A stretch of 23,926 bases of DNA from Alphaproteobacteria bacterium (GTDB lineage Bacteria; Pseudomonadota; Alphaproteobacteria; UBA8366), in contig JAOTYV010000037.1 in assembly GCA_029861675.1 (NCBI GenBank), positions 1 through 23,926 on the forward strand, given 5' to 3'. The position numbers and the translations under genes were made by a program. The notes beneath the pieces were generated by a model. The model saw only the letters and a list, made by a program, of their open reading frames with translations. It made no database searches and had not been told where the DNA came from. This document shows, in pieces, positions 15,857-23,131 of the stretch; the stretch's first letter is position 1, and each line of letters begins with the position of its first letter.

Positions 15857-16084
15857 ATGAAGCGATTATTGGTCATTGCGGTGACCGCCGCGGCGCTGAT
15901 TGGCTGCGCAACCGAAGCGGACATCCGGGCGGCGCACGGCCGCGCCTGCGTCGAGAAGGGTCACACCCAGGGGACCGCACCGTACAACCAGTGCGTCAAA
16001 CTGAAGCACAAAGAATGGCGCGCGGCCATGCAGCGCGAGCACCACCGCGCGCAACAGCGAATGATGCACAATATGCGGCGGTAA
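15857..16084 (+). CDS. Small putative lipoprotein, function unknown
   Basis: This encodes a 75-residue protein with a lipoprotein signal: MKRLLVIAVTAAALIGC, in which LIGC is a good lipobox with Cys17 as the lipidated residue. The mature part is about 59 residues, very rich in His, Arg and Gln towards the end (QREHHRAQQRMMHNMRR), and holds two further cysteines. The frame is open upstream to 15773, but only the ATG at 15857 gives a proper signal sequence. It is an isolated plus-strand gene between the divergent ring hydroxylase and the convergent acyl-CoA dehydrogenase. I do not recognise a family. The His-rich tail could bind metal, which is a guess. Confidence 0.68.
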   Translation: MKRLLVIAVTAAALIGCATEADIRAAHGRACVEKGHTQGTAPYNQCVKLKHKEWRAAMQREHHRAQQRMMHNMRR

Positions 16085-16306
16085 CGGTTGCTTGCCGGAA
16101 TGTCGCCGATCCATTCCCCTGCCGTTATATGCGGGCCAATGCTGAGCTGCTGAAACCGATTCCGTCTGAAAATATGACGTATTACCCGGTCGGCAAGAAG
16201 GTCGGCAATGTCAAGAACACCGGTGCAGATTTTATTGAACCGGCGGGGGAAATAGCGACAGTGTATAGTTTCACTCGCCCGCCCGCCCTATACCCAGCCT
16301 GCGGGA

Positions 16307-17467
16307 CTAGCGCCGCGCCGCCCGGCCGAGCAACGCGTCGGCGACGATGTTGCGCTGGATCTGGTTCGTGCCCTCGACGATCTGCAGCACCTTGGCGTCG
16401 CGCATATAGCGCTCGATCGGCACGTCCTTGGAGACGCCGGCCGCGCCGAAGATCTGCACCGCGTCGGTCGCGACCTGCATCGCGGCGTCGGTCGCCATGC
16501 ATTTGGCCATCGCCGACAGACGCGCCAGCTCCATGCCGGTCACGCCCCGGTCGACCGCCGACGCCGCACGGTAGACCAGCCCCCGCGCCGCCTCGATCCG
16601 CATGGCCATGTCGGCCAGCATCCAGCGGACGCCCTGAAAATCGCTGACCGGCTGTCCGAAAGCCATCCGTTCCTTGGCGTAATCCGCCGCCAGTTCCATC
16701 GCCCCCAGGGCCAGGCCGGTGCCGCGCGCACCGATCACCGGGCGGGTGCGGTTGAAGGCGGCCATGATCGCCTTGAAGCCGCCGTCCTCTGGACCGAGCC
16801 GGTTTTCCACCGGCACGAAGGCCTTGTCGAAGCGCAATTCCGAGGACGGAATGCCGCGCGCGCCCATCTTCACCTCGTCGCGGGCAATGGTGAACCCAAC
16901 CGCCCCGCGCTCGACGATGAAGGCGCCGATGCCCCGGTGCCCCGCCTCGCCCCCGCTGCGCGCGGCGACAATGATGAAATCCGAATGGCGGGCGTTGGTG
17001 CAATAGATCTTGCCGCCGGTCAGCGCATAGCCGCCGTCGCATTTTTCCGCCCGTGTCTGAATTCCCGCGACATCGGACCCGGTACCCGGCTCGGTCACCG
17101 CGATTGCCGCCCGCAGATCGCCGGCGACCAGCCCGGGCAACAGCCGCGCCTTCTGGGCGTCGTCGCCGGACGCCAGGATCGCGCCGAAGCCGCTCCACTG
17201 CACCACCAGCAGATAGGCGGTGTTGTAGCAGACGCGGGCAAGCTCCTCGACCGCGAGGCAGGCCGACACCATGCTCGCCGCGCCGCCGTATTCCTTCGGG
17301 AAGGGCAGCGCGAACAACCCCATCTCGCGTAGAAGGTCGAACATGTCCTGCGGATATTCCGCGGTGGCGTCGATCTCGGCGGCGCGCGGCCGCACCCGCT
17401 CCTCCGCCATGCGGCGAATGGTGTCGCGCAGCAGGCGCTGCTCCTCGTTCAGGGGACGGATTTCCAT
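16307..17467 (-). CDS. Acyl-CoA dehydrogenase family protein
   Basis: This 386-residue FAD flavoprotein has all three acyl-CoA dehydrogenase domains. The N-terminal helical part runs to about residue 120, the middle beta domain begins with AVTEPGTGSD (about 124-132), and the C-terminal helical domain carries RMAFGQPVSDFQGVRWMLADM. The catalytic Glu is in the usual IVEGTNQIQRNIVA segment (about E365), as in short-chain enzymes. It would oxidise an acyl-CoA to the 2-enoyl-CoA and pass electrons to ETF. It lies downstream of the CaiB/BaiF CoA-transferase gene on the same strand, a common pair in which the transferase activates an acid that the dehydrogenase then oxidises. A 236-base gap with a repeat separates them. 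Confidence 0.94.
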   Translation of the reverse strand: MEIRPLNEEQRLLRDTIRRMAEERVRPRAAEIDATAEYPQDMFDLLREMGLFALPFPKEYGGAASMVSACLAVEELARVCYNTAYLLVVQWSGFGAILASGDDAQKARLLPGLVAGDLRAAIAVTEPGTGSDVAGIQTRAEKCDGGYALTGGKIYCTNARHSDFIIVAARSGGEAGHRGIGAFIVERGAVGFTIARDEVKMGARGIPSSELRFDKAFVPVENRLGPEDGGFKAIMAAFNRTRPVIGARGTGLALGAMELAADYAKERMAFGQPVSDFQGVRWMLADMAMRIEAARGLVYRAASAVDRGVTGMELARLSAMAKCMATDAAMQVATDAVQIFGAAGVSKDVPIERYMRDAKVLQIVEGTNQIQRNIVADALLGRAARR

Positions 17468-17514
17468 GTATTCGAACTACCTTTCTCTCGCACCTTAGAC
17501 AGCGCCAATTGTGT

Positions 17515-17676
17515 GTCATCCCGGACGCGATGCTCTTCCAAATCTTCGATTTGGTCAGGAGTATCAGCGATCCGGGATCCAGCTCCGACCATGCCAACAC
17601 TGAGCAACCTGGATTCCGGATATCTCGGTTTGCCGTCCAAATCGCAGATTTGGGACAAACCGAATTCCGGAATGAC
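17515..17676. repeat. Palindromic intergenic repeat with twin CCAAATC hairpins
   Basis: The 162-base unit runs from GTCATCCCGGA to TCCGGAATGAC; these ends match as inverted repeats at 10 of 11 positions. Two almost identical hairpins lie inside: CCAAATC-TTC-GATTTGG (17538-17554) and CCAAATC-GCA-GATTTGG (17637-17653). It also contains GGATCC-type central sequence, and its termini resemble those of the repeat at 9034-9115, so both belong to one class of mobile palindromic repeats. It sits between the CoA-transferase and acyl-CoA dehydrogenase genes. Confidence 0.7.
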
Positions 17677-17703
17677 GACGAGTAAGTGTCAACGCAAAGC
17701 CCC

Positions 17704-18903
17704 CTACCGGATCGTCCCGCTCTCGCGCAACACTTGGAGCCGGGCATCGTCGTAACCGAGCAGTCCCTGCAAGATTTCCCCGTCATGCTCGCCCAGCAAG
17801 GGCGGCGGCGTCGGCGCGGGCGGCGGGGTGCCGGCGAGTTTGTGCGGGCTCGCCACCAGCCGCAGCTTTCCCGCACTCGGGTGATCGACGGTGGCGACCA
17901 TGTTGCGATCGGCAATCTCGGGAGACTCCGCCGCTTCCGAAACCTTGCGGACGGCGCCCGCGGGTATACCCGCGCGGTCGAAGTCGGCCAGCCAGGCATC
18001 CCGTTCCCGGGTTGTGAAGATCTCGCCCAGCAACGCGCTCAACGCCTCCCGGTTGGCGGCGCGCGCCGGATTGCCCGAAAAACGCGGATCGTCCAGCAGG
18101 TCCGGCCGCGCCAGCACGTCGCGGCACAGCCGCTCGTACAGGCGGTCATTGGTGACCGCCAGATAGAACGGTCCGCCCGGCGCCTCGAACATGTCCGACG
18201 GTGCGACCGACGGATGCTGGTTACCGGCGCGCGGCTGGTCCTCGCCGCCGGTCAGGTAGTACTGCGCGATATGGCTCATCATCGCGAAGCTGGAATCGAG
18301 CAGCGCCATGTCGATGAATTGCCCTTCGCCCGTATCGCGCCGCGCATACAGCGCCCCCAGGATGCTCTGCGTCGCGTACAGGCCGGTGGCGGAATCGACC
18401 AGCGCCAGGGGATGGCGCAACGGCCGCCCGTCCGCCTCGCCGTTATAGGCCATGAACCCCGACTCCGCCTGCAGGATGGTGTCGATACCGCCCCGGTTCG
18501 CCAGCGGGCCGGAGCGCCCATAGCCGGAGATCGAGCAATAGATCAGCTTCGGGTGGCGTCCCTTGATGGAGTCGTAGTCGAGGCGATAGCGCGGCAGCAC
18601 GTCGCTGCGGAAGTTCTCGACCATGACGTCCGAGACGGCGAGCAGGTCGTGCATCACCGCCTGCCCTTCCGGCGTGCGGATATCCATCGCCAGGCTGCGT
18701 TTGTTGCGGTTGAAGCTGAGGTAGTAATACGCCTCGCCGCCGATCTCGGGCGGGGACAGGTGCCGGCTGTCATCGCCCCGCTTCGGGTCTTCGATCTTGA
18801 TCACTTCGGCGCCGAGATCGGCAAGCTGCATGGCGCAGACCGGCCCGGCGACATAGCGCGACAGATCGAGCACACGAATGGCGTGAAGCGGCGGCGGGGG
18901 CAT
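17704..18903 (-). CDS. CaiB/BaiF family (class III) CoA-transferase
   Basis: This 399-residue enzyme transfers CoA between a donor acyl-CoA and an acid. The N-terminal motif IRVLDLSRYVAGPVCAMQLADLGAEVIKIE is typical, followed by RNKRSLAMDIRTPEGQ and ENFRSDVLPR. The catalytic Asp is in PLALVDSATGLYATQSILGAL (about D170, equivalent to Asp169 of formyl-CoA transferase). The length matches the family. The acyl-CoA dehydrogenase gene follows on the same strand after a gap containing a palindromic repeat. The start at 18901-18903 follows the family pattern of a short N-terminus. The acid is unknown. Confidence 0.94.
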   Translation of the reverse strand: MPPPPLHAIRVLDLSRYVAGPVCAMQLADLGAEVIKIEDPKRGDDSRHLSPPEIGGEAYYYLSFNRNKRSLAMDIRTPEGQAVMHDLLAVSDVMVENFRSDVLPRYRLDYDSIKGRHPKLIYCSISGYGRSGPLANRGGIDTILQAESGFMAYNGEADGRPLRHPLALVDSATGLYATQSILGALYARRDTGEGQFIDMALLDSSFAMMSHIAQYYLTGGEDQPRAGNQHPSVAPSDMFEAPGGPFYLAVTNDRLYERLCRDVLARPDLLDDPRFSGNPARAANREALSALLGEIFTTRERDAWLADFDRAGIPAGAVRKVSEAAESPEIADRNMVATVDHPSAGKLRLVASPHKLAGTPPPAPTPPPLLGEHDGEILQGLLGYDDARLQVLRESGTIR

Positions 18904-19027
18904 CGGATTTGGACCTCAAACGGCGTGGGCTCACATAGAGCGACGGCAAAATGAAACTCTACCCGCCGCGTGCGCGCGGAACCAGCGGCCCTGACGACGG
19001 CCAGGGTGTTTTCGCCTTGGGGCGCGG

Positions 19028-19573
19028 TCAGCGCCCGTGGCCGCTGTGGCCGCTGTGCCCGCGCTTATCACTCTTATAGCCGCGCAAGTCGTTGTAGGCC
19101 ATCCGCTGGGCCGCACTCAGCACACCGGCCATCTGAATGTGATATTTCAAGTGCGTCGTCCGTAATCGGGCTTCGGTGGCACCGATCGCGGCGGTCTGTA
19201 CCGACAGCGCCGTTTCATTGATGCCACCGTCCCGAAAGAGCGCCTCCAACGCCGCCTCCTGCCGGATCAACTCCCGGCCGAGCGCCACGGCGCCACGCCG
19301 CATTTCGGAGAAGAGAGCCTCCGTCTTCGCCCGTTGCCCCGGCGTCAGCTTCAGCGCATCGGCCAAGTCGAGCACATGGCGCGGCCCGGGATAGCCGTTC
19401 AGTTCGGCGGCGAGCGCATAGCCCGCACCGGCGCCGGCTTCGAGCGCCGCGATCCGCTCCGGCGACAGCGCCTTGATCGACCGTTTCTCCAGCCCGGCAT
19501 AGGGCGACGCCGCCATCAGCACCGCCGCGGCAACCAGCACCACCGCAAACCGGGTCATGTCTGTAAACGTCAT
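19028..19573 (-). CDS. Spy/CpxP-like periplasmic protein (LTxxQ motif)
   Basis: This 181-residue protein has an N-terminal hydrophobic segment (AVVLVAAAVLMAAS), so it is exported or membrane-anchored, followed by an all-helical region. Two LTxxQ-like motifs, KLTPGQRAKTEALF and GVLSAAQRMAYNDL, are the mark of the Spy/CpxP group, which are periplasmic chaperones or metal and stress sensors. The C-terminus ends in a Gly/His-rich tail (GHSGHSGHGR) that may bind metal. The ATG at 19571-19573 is preferred, with GGAGGAG upstream; Met6 is an alternative, and the open frame further upstream is antiparallel to nothing real and lies in the SDR gene. It starts five bases after the SDR stop, so the two genes are probably cotranscribed. 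Confidence 0.75.
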   Translation of the reverse strand: MTFTDMTRFAVVLVAAAVLMAASPYAGLEKRSIKALSPERIAALEAGAGAGYALAAELNGYPGPRHVLDLADALKLTPGQRAKTEALFSEMRRGAVALGRELIRQEAALEALFRDGGINETALSVQTAAIGATEARLRTTHLKYHIQMAGVLSAAQRMAYNDLRGYKSDKRGHSGHSGHGR

Positions 19574-19578
19574 ATCGC

Positions 19579-20355
19579 TCACTCCTCCAGATAGCGCGCG
19601 CGCAGCTTCCGCATGCCGCCGAGCCACCGGTCGTAATCCGTTGTCTTGCGGCGCAGATAATCCAGCACCTCGGGATGCGGCAGGATCAGAAATTCTTCGC
19701 GGTCCATGGTCTCGACCACGCAGCCGGCGACCACATCCGGCTCCAGCATCCCGTCGACGGCGGCGACCTTCCCTTCCCGGCCGGCGGTCATCGGCGTCCG
19801 CACCGCCTGCGGACACAGAACCGAGACATGCACGCCGCGGCCGCCATAGGTAATCGAGAGCCATTCGGCGAGCGCGACCGCCGCATGCTTGGTCACCGAA
19901 TAGGTCGCCGAATCCACATGCGACAGCAGACCGGCGGCAGACGCCGTGTTAACAAGATAGCCCTCGCCCCGCGCCGCCATCTTCTCCGCCACCGCCCGCG
20001 CGGCGTAGACATGCGCCATTACGTGAATATTCCAGTTCAATTGCCAGTCCGCGTCGGGCACCGCGACGTCGCCCAGGTCGCAAATCCCCGCATTCGAGCA
20101 GAAGATATCGACCGGGCCGAGTTCCGCCTCGGTCCGCGCCACCATTTCCTGGATATCGGCTTCCCGGGTTGCGTCGCAGACCACAGGGACTATGGGGACG
20201 GCGCCACTGGCGGCCGCGAGGTCCTGCAACGGGGCTTCCTGGCGGTCGGCGGCGATCACCGCTTTCGCGCCCTCCGCCGCAAACCGCTGCGCCAGCGCCC
20301 GACCGATGCCGCTCCCCGCCCCGGTCACGATCGCTACTTTACCCGCAATCCGCAT
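19579..20355 (-). CDS. Short-chain dehydrogenase/reductase (SDR) family oxidoreductase
   Basis: This 258-residue classical SDR has the cofactor motif TGAGSGIGRALA (11-22), the NAG motif in FCSNAG (about 88-90), and the catalytic set N109, S139, Y152 and K156 (TASAAGLLSHV, then YSVTK). It would oxidise or reduce a hydroxyl or carbonyl group with NAD(P)H. D37 at the end of the second strand (VIAADRQE) suggests NAD preference. GGAG stands seven bases before the ATG. It is the first gene of a same-strand series with the Spy-like protein, the CoA-transferase and the acyl-CoA dehydrogenase, and could act on the same acyl pathway. The substrate is unknown. Confidence 0.93.
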   Translation of the reverse strand: MRIAGKVAIVTGAGSGIGRALAQRFAAEGAKAVIAADRQEAPLQDLAAASGAVPIVPVVCDATREADIQEMVARTEAELGPVDIFCSNAGICDLGDVAVPDADWQLNWNIHVMAHVYAARAVAEKMAARGEGYLVNTASAAGLLSHVDSATYSVTKHAAVALAEWLSITYGGRGVHVSVLCPQAVRTPMTAGREGKVAAVDGMLEPDVVAGCVVETMDREEFLILPHPEVLDYLRRKTTDYDRWLGGMRKLRARYLEE

Positions 20356-20439
20356 GTCTTAGCTCCCCAAGCCCGATCCAATTGCCGCGCCAGCCTGCCG
20401 AGCCGGCGCGGCGATCGCAAGCCCCACAGGTCTATAACG

Positions 20440-20469
20440 AAAAACGCGCCACCCGGCACAGGCGGCGCG
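20440..20469 (-). terminator. Rho-independent terminator downstream of the tRNA-His fragment
   Basis: On the minus strand CGCGCC (20469-20464) pairs with GGCGCG (20450-20445) across a 13-base loop with further internal pairing, followed directly by five T residues (20444-20440). It lies 15 bases after the end of the tRNA-His 3' half, in the right position and orientation to terminate the original tRNA transcript. It also marks the sequence to its left as the native downstream flank of the tRNA gene. Confidence 0.8.
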
Positions 20470-20484
20470 AATTTTCGCAAATTT

Positions 20485-20531
20485 TGGGGTGGCATAGGGG
20501 ACTTGAACCCCCGACCTCTAGATCCACAATC
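20485..20531 (-). other. Attachment site: 3' half of tRNA-His(GTG)
   Basis: Read on the minus strand, this holds a tRNA from the anticodon loop onward: loop TTGTGGA with anticodon GTG (20529-20523), stem TCTAG, variable loop AGGTC, T arm GGGGG-TTCAAGT-CCCCT, acceptor strand ATGCCAC, discriminator C and encoded CCA. Discriminator C73 and the GTG anticodon identify tRNA-His. The 5' side is absent: upstream sequence gives a poor anticodon stem (TTTGA) and no D arm or acceptor strand. This is what an integrative element leaves at one end after inserting in a tRNA gene, and an integrase gene follows. Confidence 0.85.
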
Positions 20532-20662
20532 AAATGTTTCAGTTACTGAGTGAAGCTTACTGCAACGGGTCGAAACCGAATAACGAACTTAAATATAGGC
20601 AATAAATGGAAATTTCTTGGTTCACTCTGTTTCTTGCCAAACCACACAGTTGCACGTAAATT

Positions 20663-20687
20663 GCTACCCATATGAAAACTGGGTAGC
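20663..20687. promoter_or_regulatory. Inverted repeat in front of the integrase gene
   Basis: GCTACCC (20663-20669) pairs perfectly with GGGTAGC (20681-20687) across 11 bases, ending eight bases before the integrase ATG at 20696. The right arm is the only purine-rich stretch near the start and would include any ribosome-binding site. It could be an arm-type integrase binding site, an operator, or an RNA hairpin masking the ribosome-binding site; the sequence does not decide between these. Confidence 0.5.
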
Positions 20688-20695
20688 GAATAGCA

Positions 20696-21907
20696 ATGCG
20701 GCTCACGGATAAAGGAATTTCAGCACTAAAGGCTAAACCTCAGCGGTACGAGGTGTGGGAAGACGGTAAAACCGGGCTTGGTATCCGTGTATCACCGGCT
20801 GGGCGAAAGTCTTTCGTTTATATGTACCGCCATGAAGGGAAGCCCCGTCGCATGACGTTGGGTGCCTACCCGCGCCTCTCCCTATCAGACGCGCGTGTCT
20901 TGTATGCGCAGGCCCGCCAATCCAAGGAAAAGGGGCAGGACCCTGCGGCCACACACGTAGCCAGGAAGATCGCGGAGCGCCAGGCGGAAACAGTTAGCGA
21001 TCTGATCGAAGAATATCTTTCCAAGCACGCGCGCCCGAACAAGAGAAGCGCCAACGAGGATGAACGCGCTCTTAGAAAGGACGTGGAGCCGGAATGGGGC
21101 CGTAAGAAGGCCAAGGCCATTAAGCGCCGCGACGTAATCAAGCTCATTGATGAGATCGTTGATCGCGGATCGCCTATCCAGGCCAACCGCACCCTTGCTG
21201 TCATTCGCCGTATGTTTAACTTCGCCATAGAGCGCGACATAATCGATGCGACGCCCTGCGCAATGGTGAAAGCACCAACGAAGGAACAAGCGCGGGACCG
21301 CGTCCTCAGCCCCGACGAGATCAAGACCCTCTGGCTCGGCCTGTCCGACGCAAAAATGATTAGGCAGATACAGATCGCGCTCAAGCTTATGCTGGTGACA
21401 GCCCAGCGGCGAGACGAAGTGATTTCGGCCAAAAAAGCCGAATTCAATCTGAATGAGGCTATCTGGGAATTGCCTGGTGATCGCCTGAAAAACAAGCGAG
21501 CGCACCGCGTCCCACTTTCTGATCTCGCTCTGAATATTTTGAAAGAAGCCTGGGAACTTTCCGGTGAATCTGACTGGTTATTCCCAAATCCGAAAACCGG
21601 AAAGCCTGTTACACCGAGCGCCGTCTCCCATGCCGTTCGTAACAATCTCGAATGCATCGGCTTGACGAATGTAAGGCCGCACGATCTTAGACGTACCGCT
21701 GCTTCCAGCATGACTGAACTGGGAATCTCTCGCTTGGTGGTTGCGAAAATCCTCAACCATAGCGATGGATCTGTGACGGCGGTCTATGACAGGTATGAGT
21801 ATGGACCCGAGAAAAAGCGGGCGCTCGATGCCTGGGCTAACCGCATTCTTGGCACACTGGGATCACAGTCCGAGCAGGATACGGTGGTGCAGCTCAATGT
21901 CAGATGA
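20696..21907 (+). CDS. P4-type tyrosine integrase
   Basis: This 403-residue site-specific recombinase inserts and excises the element at the tRNA-His gene. The N-terminal arm-binding domain (DUF4102 type; LTDKGISALKAKP, then GLGIRVSPAGRKSFVYMYR) covers about residues 1-90, a core-binding SAM-like domain about 100-190, and the catalytic domain about 200-385. Catalytic residues are R238 (TAQRRDEV), K268, H329 and R332 (PHDLRR), H355 (ILNHSDG) and the nucleophile Y364 (AVYDRYEY). All are intact, so it is probably active. It reads away from the attachment site 165 bases to its left, and an inverted repeat lies in front of its start. Its stop overlaps the start of the next gene by 11 bases. Confidence 0.95.
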   Translation: MRLTDKGISALKAKPQRYEVWEDGKTGLGIRVSPAGRKSFVYMYRHEGKPRRMTLGAYPRLSLSDARVLYAQARQSKEKGQDPAATHVARKIAERQAETVSDLIEEYLSKHARPNKRSANEDERALRKDVEPEWGRKKAKAIKRRDVIKLIDEIVDRGSPIQANRTLAVIRRMFNFAIERDIIDATPCAMVKAPTKEQARDRVLSPDEIKTLWLGLSDAKMIRQIQIALKLMLVTAQRRDEVISAKKAEFNLNEAIWELPGDRLKNKRAHRVPLSDLALNILKEAWELSGESDWLFPNPKTGKPVTPSAVSHAVRNNLECIGLTNVRPHDLRRTAASSMTELGISRLVVAKILNHSDGSVTAVYDRYEYGPEKKRALDAWANRILGTLGSQSEQDTVVQLNVR

Positions 21908-22619
21908 CACCGTCCTTCGGATACTTCGCGATGACGGCCAACTTTACGACGATGCAGCAGCCCGCGTTGTCGCGACGATGCTCTATCCAAAAGATGAGAC
22001 CCGGCGTGAGCAACTAGTCGCGTATTCAGCGGAGAGGGCGCTGCTGGACAACGGCATCCGGATTCCATTGGACATAACCGCCAAAACACATTTTGGACCC
22101 AGCAAGAATGAATTCGAACGGGAATCAGCACGTACACTGAACGCAGGAGCAATCTCTGGCCAATTGCTGCTGCTAATCAAACAGCTTGTCGTCCACCAAC
22201 CAAGTGACGCCTCCGTGCGAAAAGCTGCTGATCTCCTGGCGAAGTCTTTAAACAAATATCAACTGGACGGGATTGCTGTTCCGGCCTCCGAGGGCAGCAT
22301 TCGTACCGCATGGAGAAATTTCAAATCGGTTTGTCATCTTTGGGCGGCGTGGCGAATTTTGGAGTACGAAGACTCATTGATGATGAATGAACGCCTACCC
22401 GAATTGCTCGCCGTAAGCGAATGGATGCGCGAGTTTGCTGAGTCCCATTACCCACCGGCCAAGCCAGCAAAATCAGAGCCTCTTGCCGCAAAAGGAGAGC
22501 TATGGAAAGTCCCGGATTTAATGAATTTGCCGCCCATCGAATTCGATACCCCGCCCCTGTCAGACCAAGAACTGGAGTGGCTCGGTGACTACAAGGCAGA
22601 AAAACACAAGCCCAGCTAG
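21897..22619 (+). CDS. Conserved-looking hypothetical protein coupled to the integrase gene
   Basis: This encodes a 240-residue protein whose ATG at 21897 lies inside the end of the integrase gene, with an 11-base overlap. I do not recognise a family. It is soluble, with no signal peptide, membrane segment or metal motif. The first 120 residues look helical (RILRDDGQLYDDAAARVVATML, then an arginine and glutamate-rich helix), followed by SVRKAADLLAKSLNKYQ and the aromatic segment SIRTAWRNFKSVCHLWAAWRI. The C-terminal 50 residues are proline-rich and acidic (PPAKPAKSEPL, PPIEFDTPPLSDQELEW). The tight overlap suggests cotranslation with the integrase and a role in the element, for example in recombination or its control; this is inferred from position only. 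Confidence 0.72.
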   Translation: MSDDTVLRILRDDGQLYDDAAARVVATMLYPKDETRREQLVAYSAERALLDNGIRIPLDITAKTHFGPSKNEFERESARTLNAGAISGQLLLLIKQLVVHQPSDASVRKAADLLAKSLNKYQLDGIAVPASEGSIRTAWRNFKSVCHLWAAWRILEYEDSLMMNERLPELLAVSEWMREFAESHYPPAKPAKSEPLAAKGELWKVPDLMNLPPIEFDTPPLSDQELEWLGDYKAEKHKPS

Positions 22620-22730
22620 GGTGCTGAAAAGCTAATTTGCAGCAGGTGTAGAGAAATTCCTGCACCTCTAAGTTCTCCGTATGAACCGCGCGGGATGGTC
22701 CCGCTGCGAATTGAATTGCGGAGAATTTGC

Positions 22731-22934
22731 ATGGAAACAGATCGATTTATTCGGGAAACGGAGTGCCGTGTGCTCACCGGCTTATCCCGAACAACGCGTT
22801 GGCGGCTGGAACGCCGAGGTCATTTTCCTGCGCGCATTCAAATCTCGCCCAACGCCGTCGCGTGGCGTCTGTCTGAAATCCTGAATTGGCAAGACCGCCA
22901 AACCCACGTCGGACAAAGGGGAGCGGCAGCATGA
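22731..22934 (+). CDS. AlpA family phage-type regulator
   Basis: This 67-residue protein is a MerR-like winged helix of the AlpA group: RFIRETECRVLTGLSRTTRWRLERRG forms the helix-turn-helix, and HFPARIQISPNAVAWRLSEILNW is the typical AlpA ending. AlpA proteins in P4-like elements activate excision or integrase expression and act as recombination directionality factors. The ATG at 22731 has GGAG seven bases upstream; the open frame upstream to 22695 lacks one. A 111-base gap with small inverted repeats (GCAGG at 22642-22646, CCTGC at 22659-22663) precedes it and may hold its promoter. Its stop overlaps the next start by four bases (ATGA). Confidence 0.88.
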   Translation: METDRFIRETECRVLTGLSRTTRWRLERRGHFPARIQISPNAVAWRLSEILNWQDRQTHVGQRGAAA

Positions 22935-23131
22935 CCACAAGAAGAAGCCGCCCCTGGCAGGGGGCGGCGATTGGGAACGAGGCTGAATTACGTCTATCCG
23001 CCACCGAGTATAGCGATTTCCTCCGCCGTATCCAAATTGGCAGCCGAACCAATGCCGGAGACGCACAGGGGTTTTGCCCGACATGCGGATCGCCACTGAA
23101 CAATGACGGAGGGTGGCAATGCGCGACTTGA
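22931..23131 (+). CDS. Small zinc-ribbon-like protein, function unknown
   Basis: This is a 66-residue basic protein whose start overlaps the AlpA-like stop by four bases and whose end overlaps the primase start by 13, so the three are translationally coupled. The C-terminus holds CPTCGSPLNNDGGWQC, a half zinc ribbon of CxxC plus one more Cys, with a possible fourth ligand missing. The N-terminus MTTRRSRPWQG is basic. No family is recognised. Position suggests a helper of the primase or a nucleic-acid-binding accessory protein. Confidence 0.65.
   Translation: MTTRRSRPWQGAAIGNEAELRLSATEYSDFLRRIQIGSRTNAGDAQGFCPTCGSPLNNDGGWQCAT

Noticed and set aside
16182..17999. A minus-strand open frame of about 600 codons crossing the acyl-CoA dehydrogenase and CoA-transferase genes
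   Set aside because: It is low-complexity Arg/Gly/Ala sequence in a different frame from both enzymes, and it spans the palindromic repeat. The enzymes carry intact motifs in their own frames.
20485..20570. A complete tRNA-His gene
   Set aside because: Only the anticodon loop to CCA end is present. The minus-strand sequence 5' of it has no acceptor strand complementary to ATGCCAC, no D arm and a poorly paired anticodon stem.
22642..22663. Short inverted repeat GCAGG/CCTGC before the AlpA-like gene as an operator
   Set aside because: Only five base pairs with a 12-base spacer, which can arise by chance. It was mentioned in the gene entry but not listed as a site.
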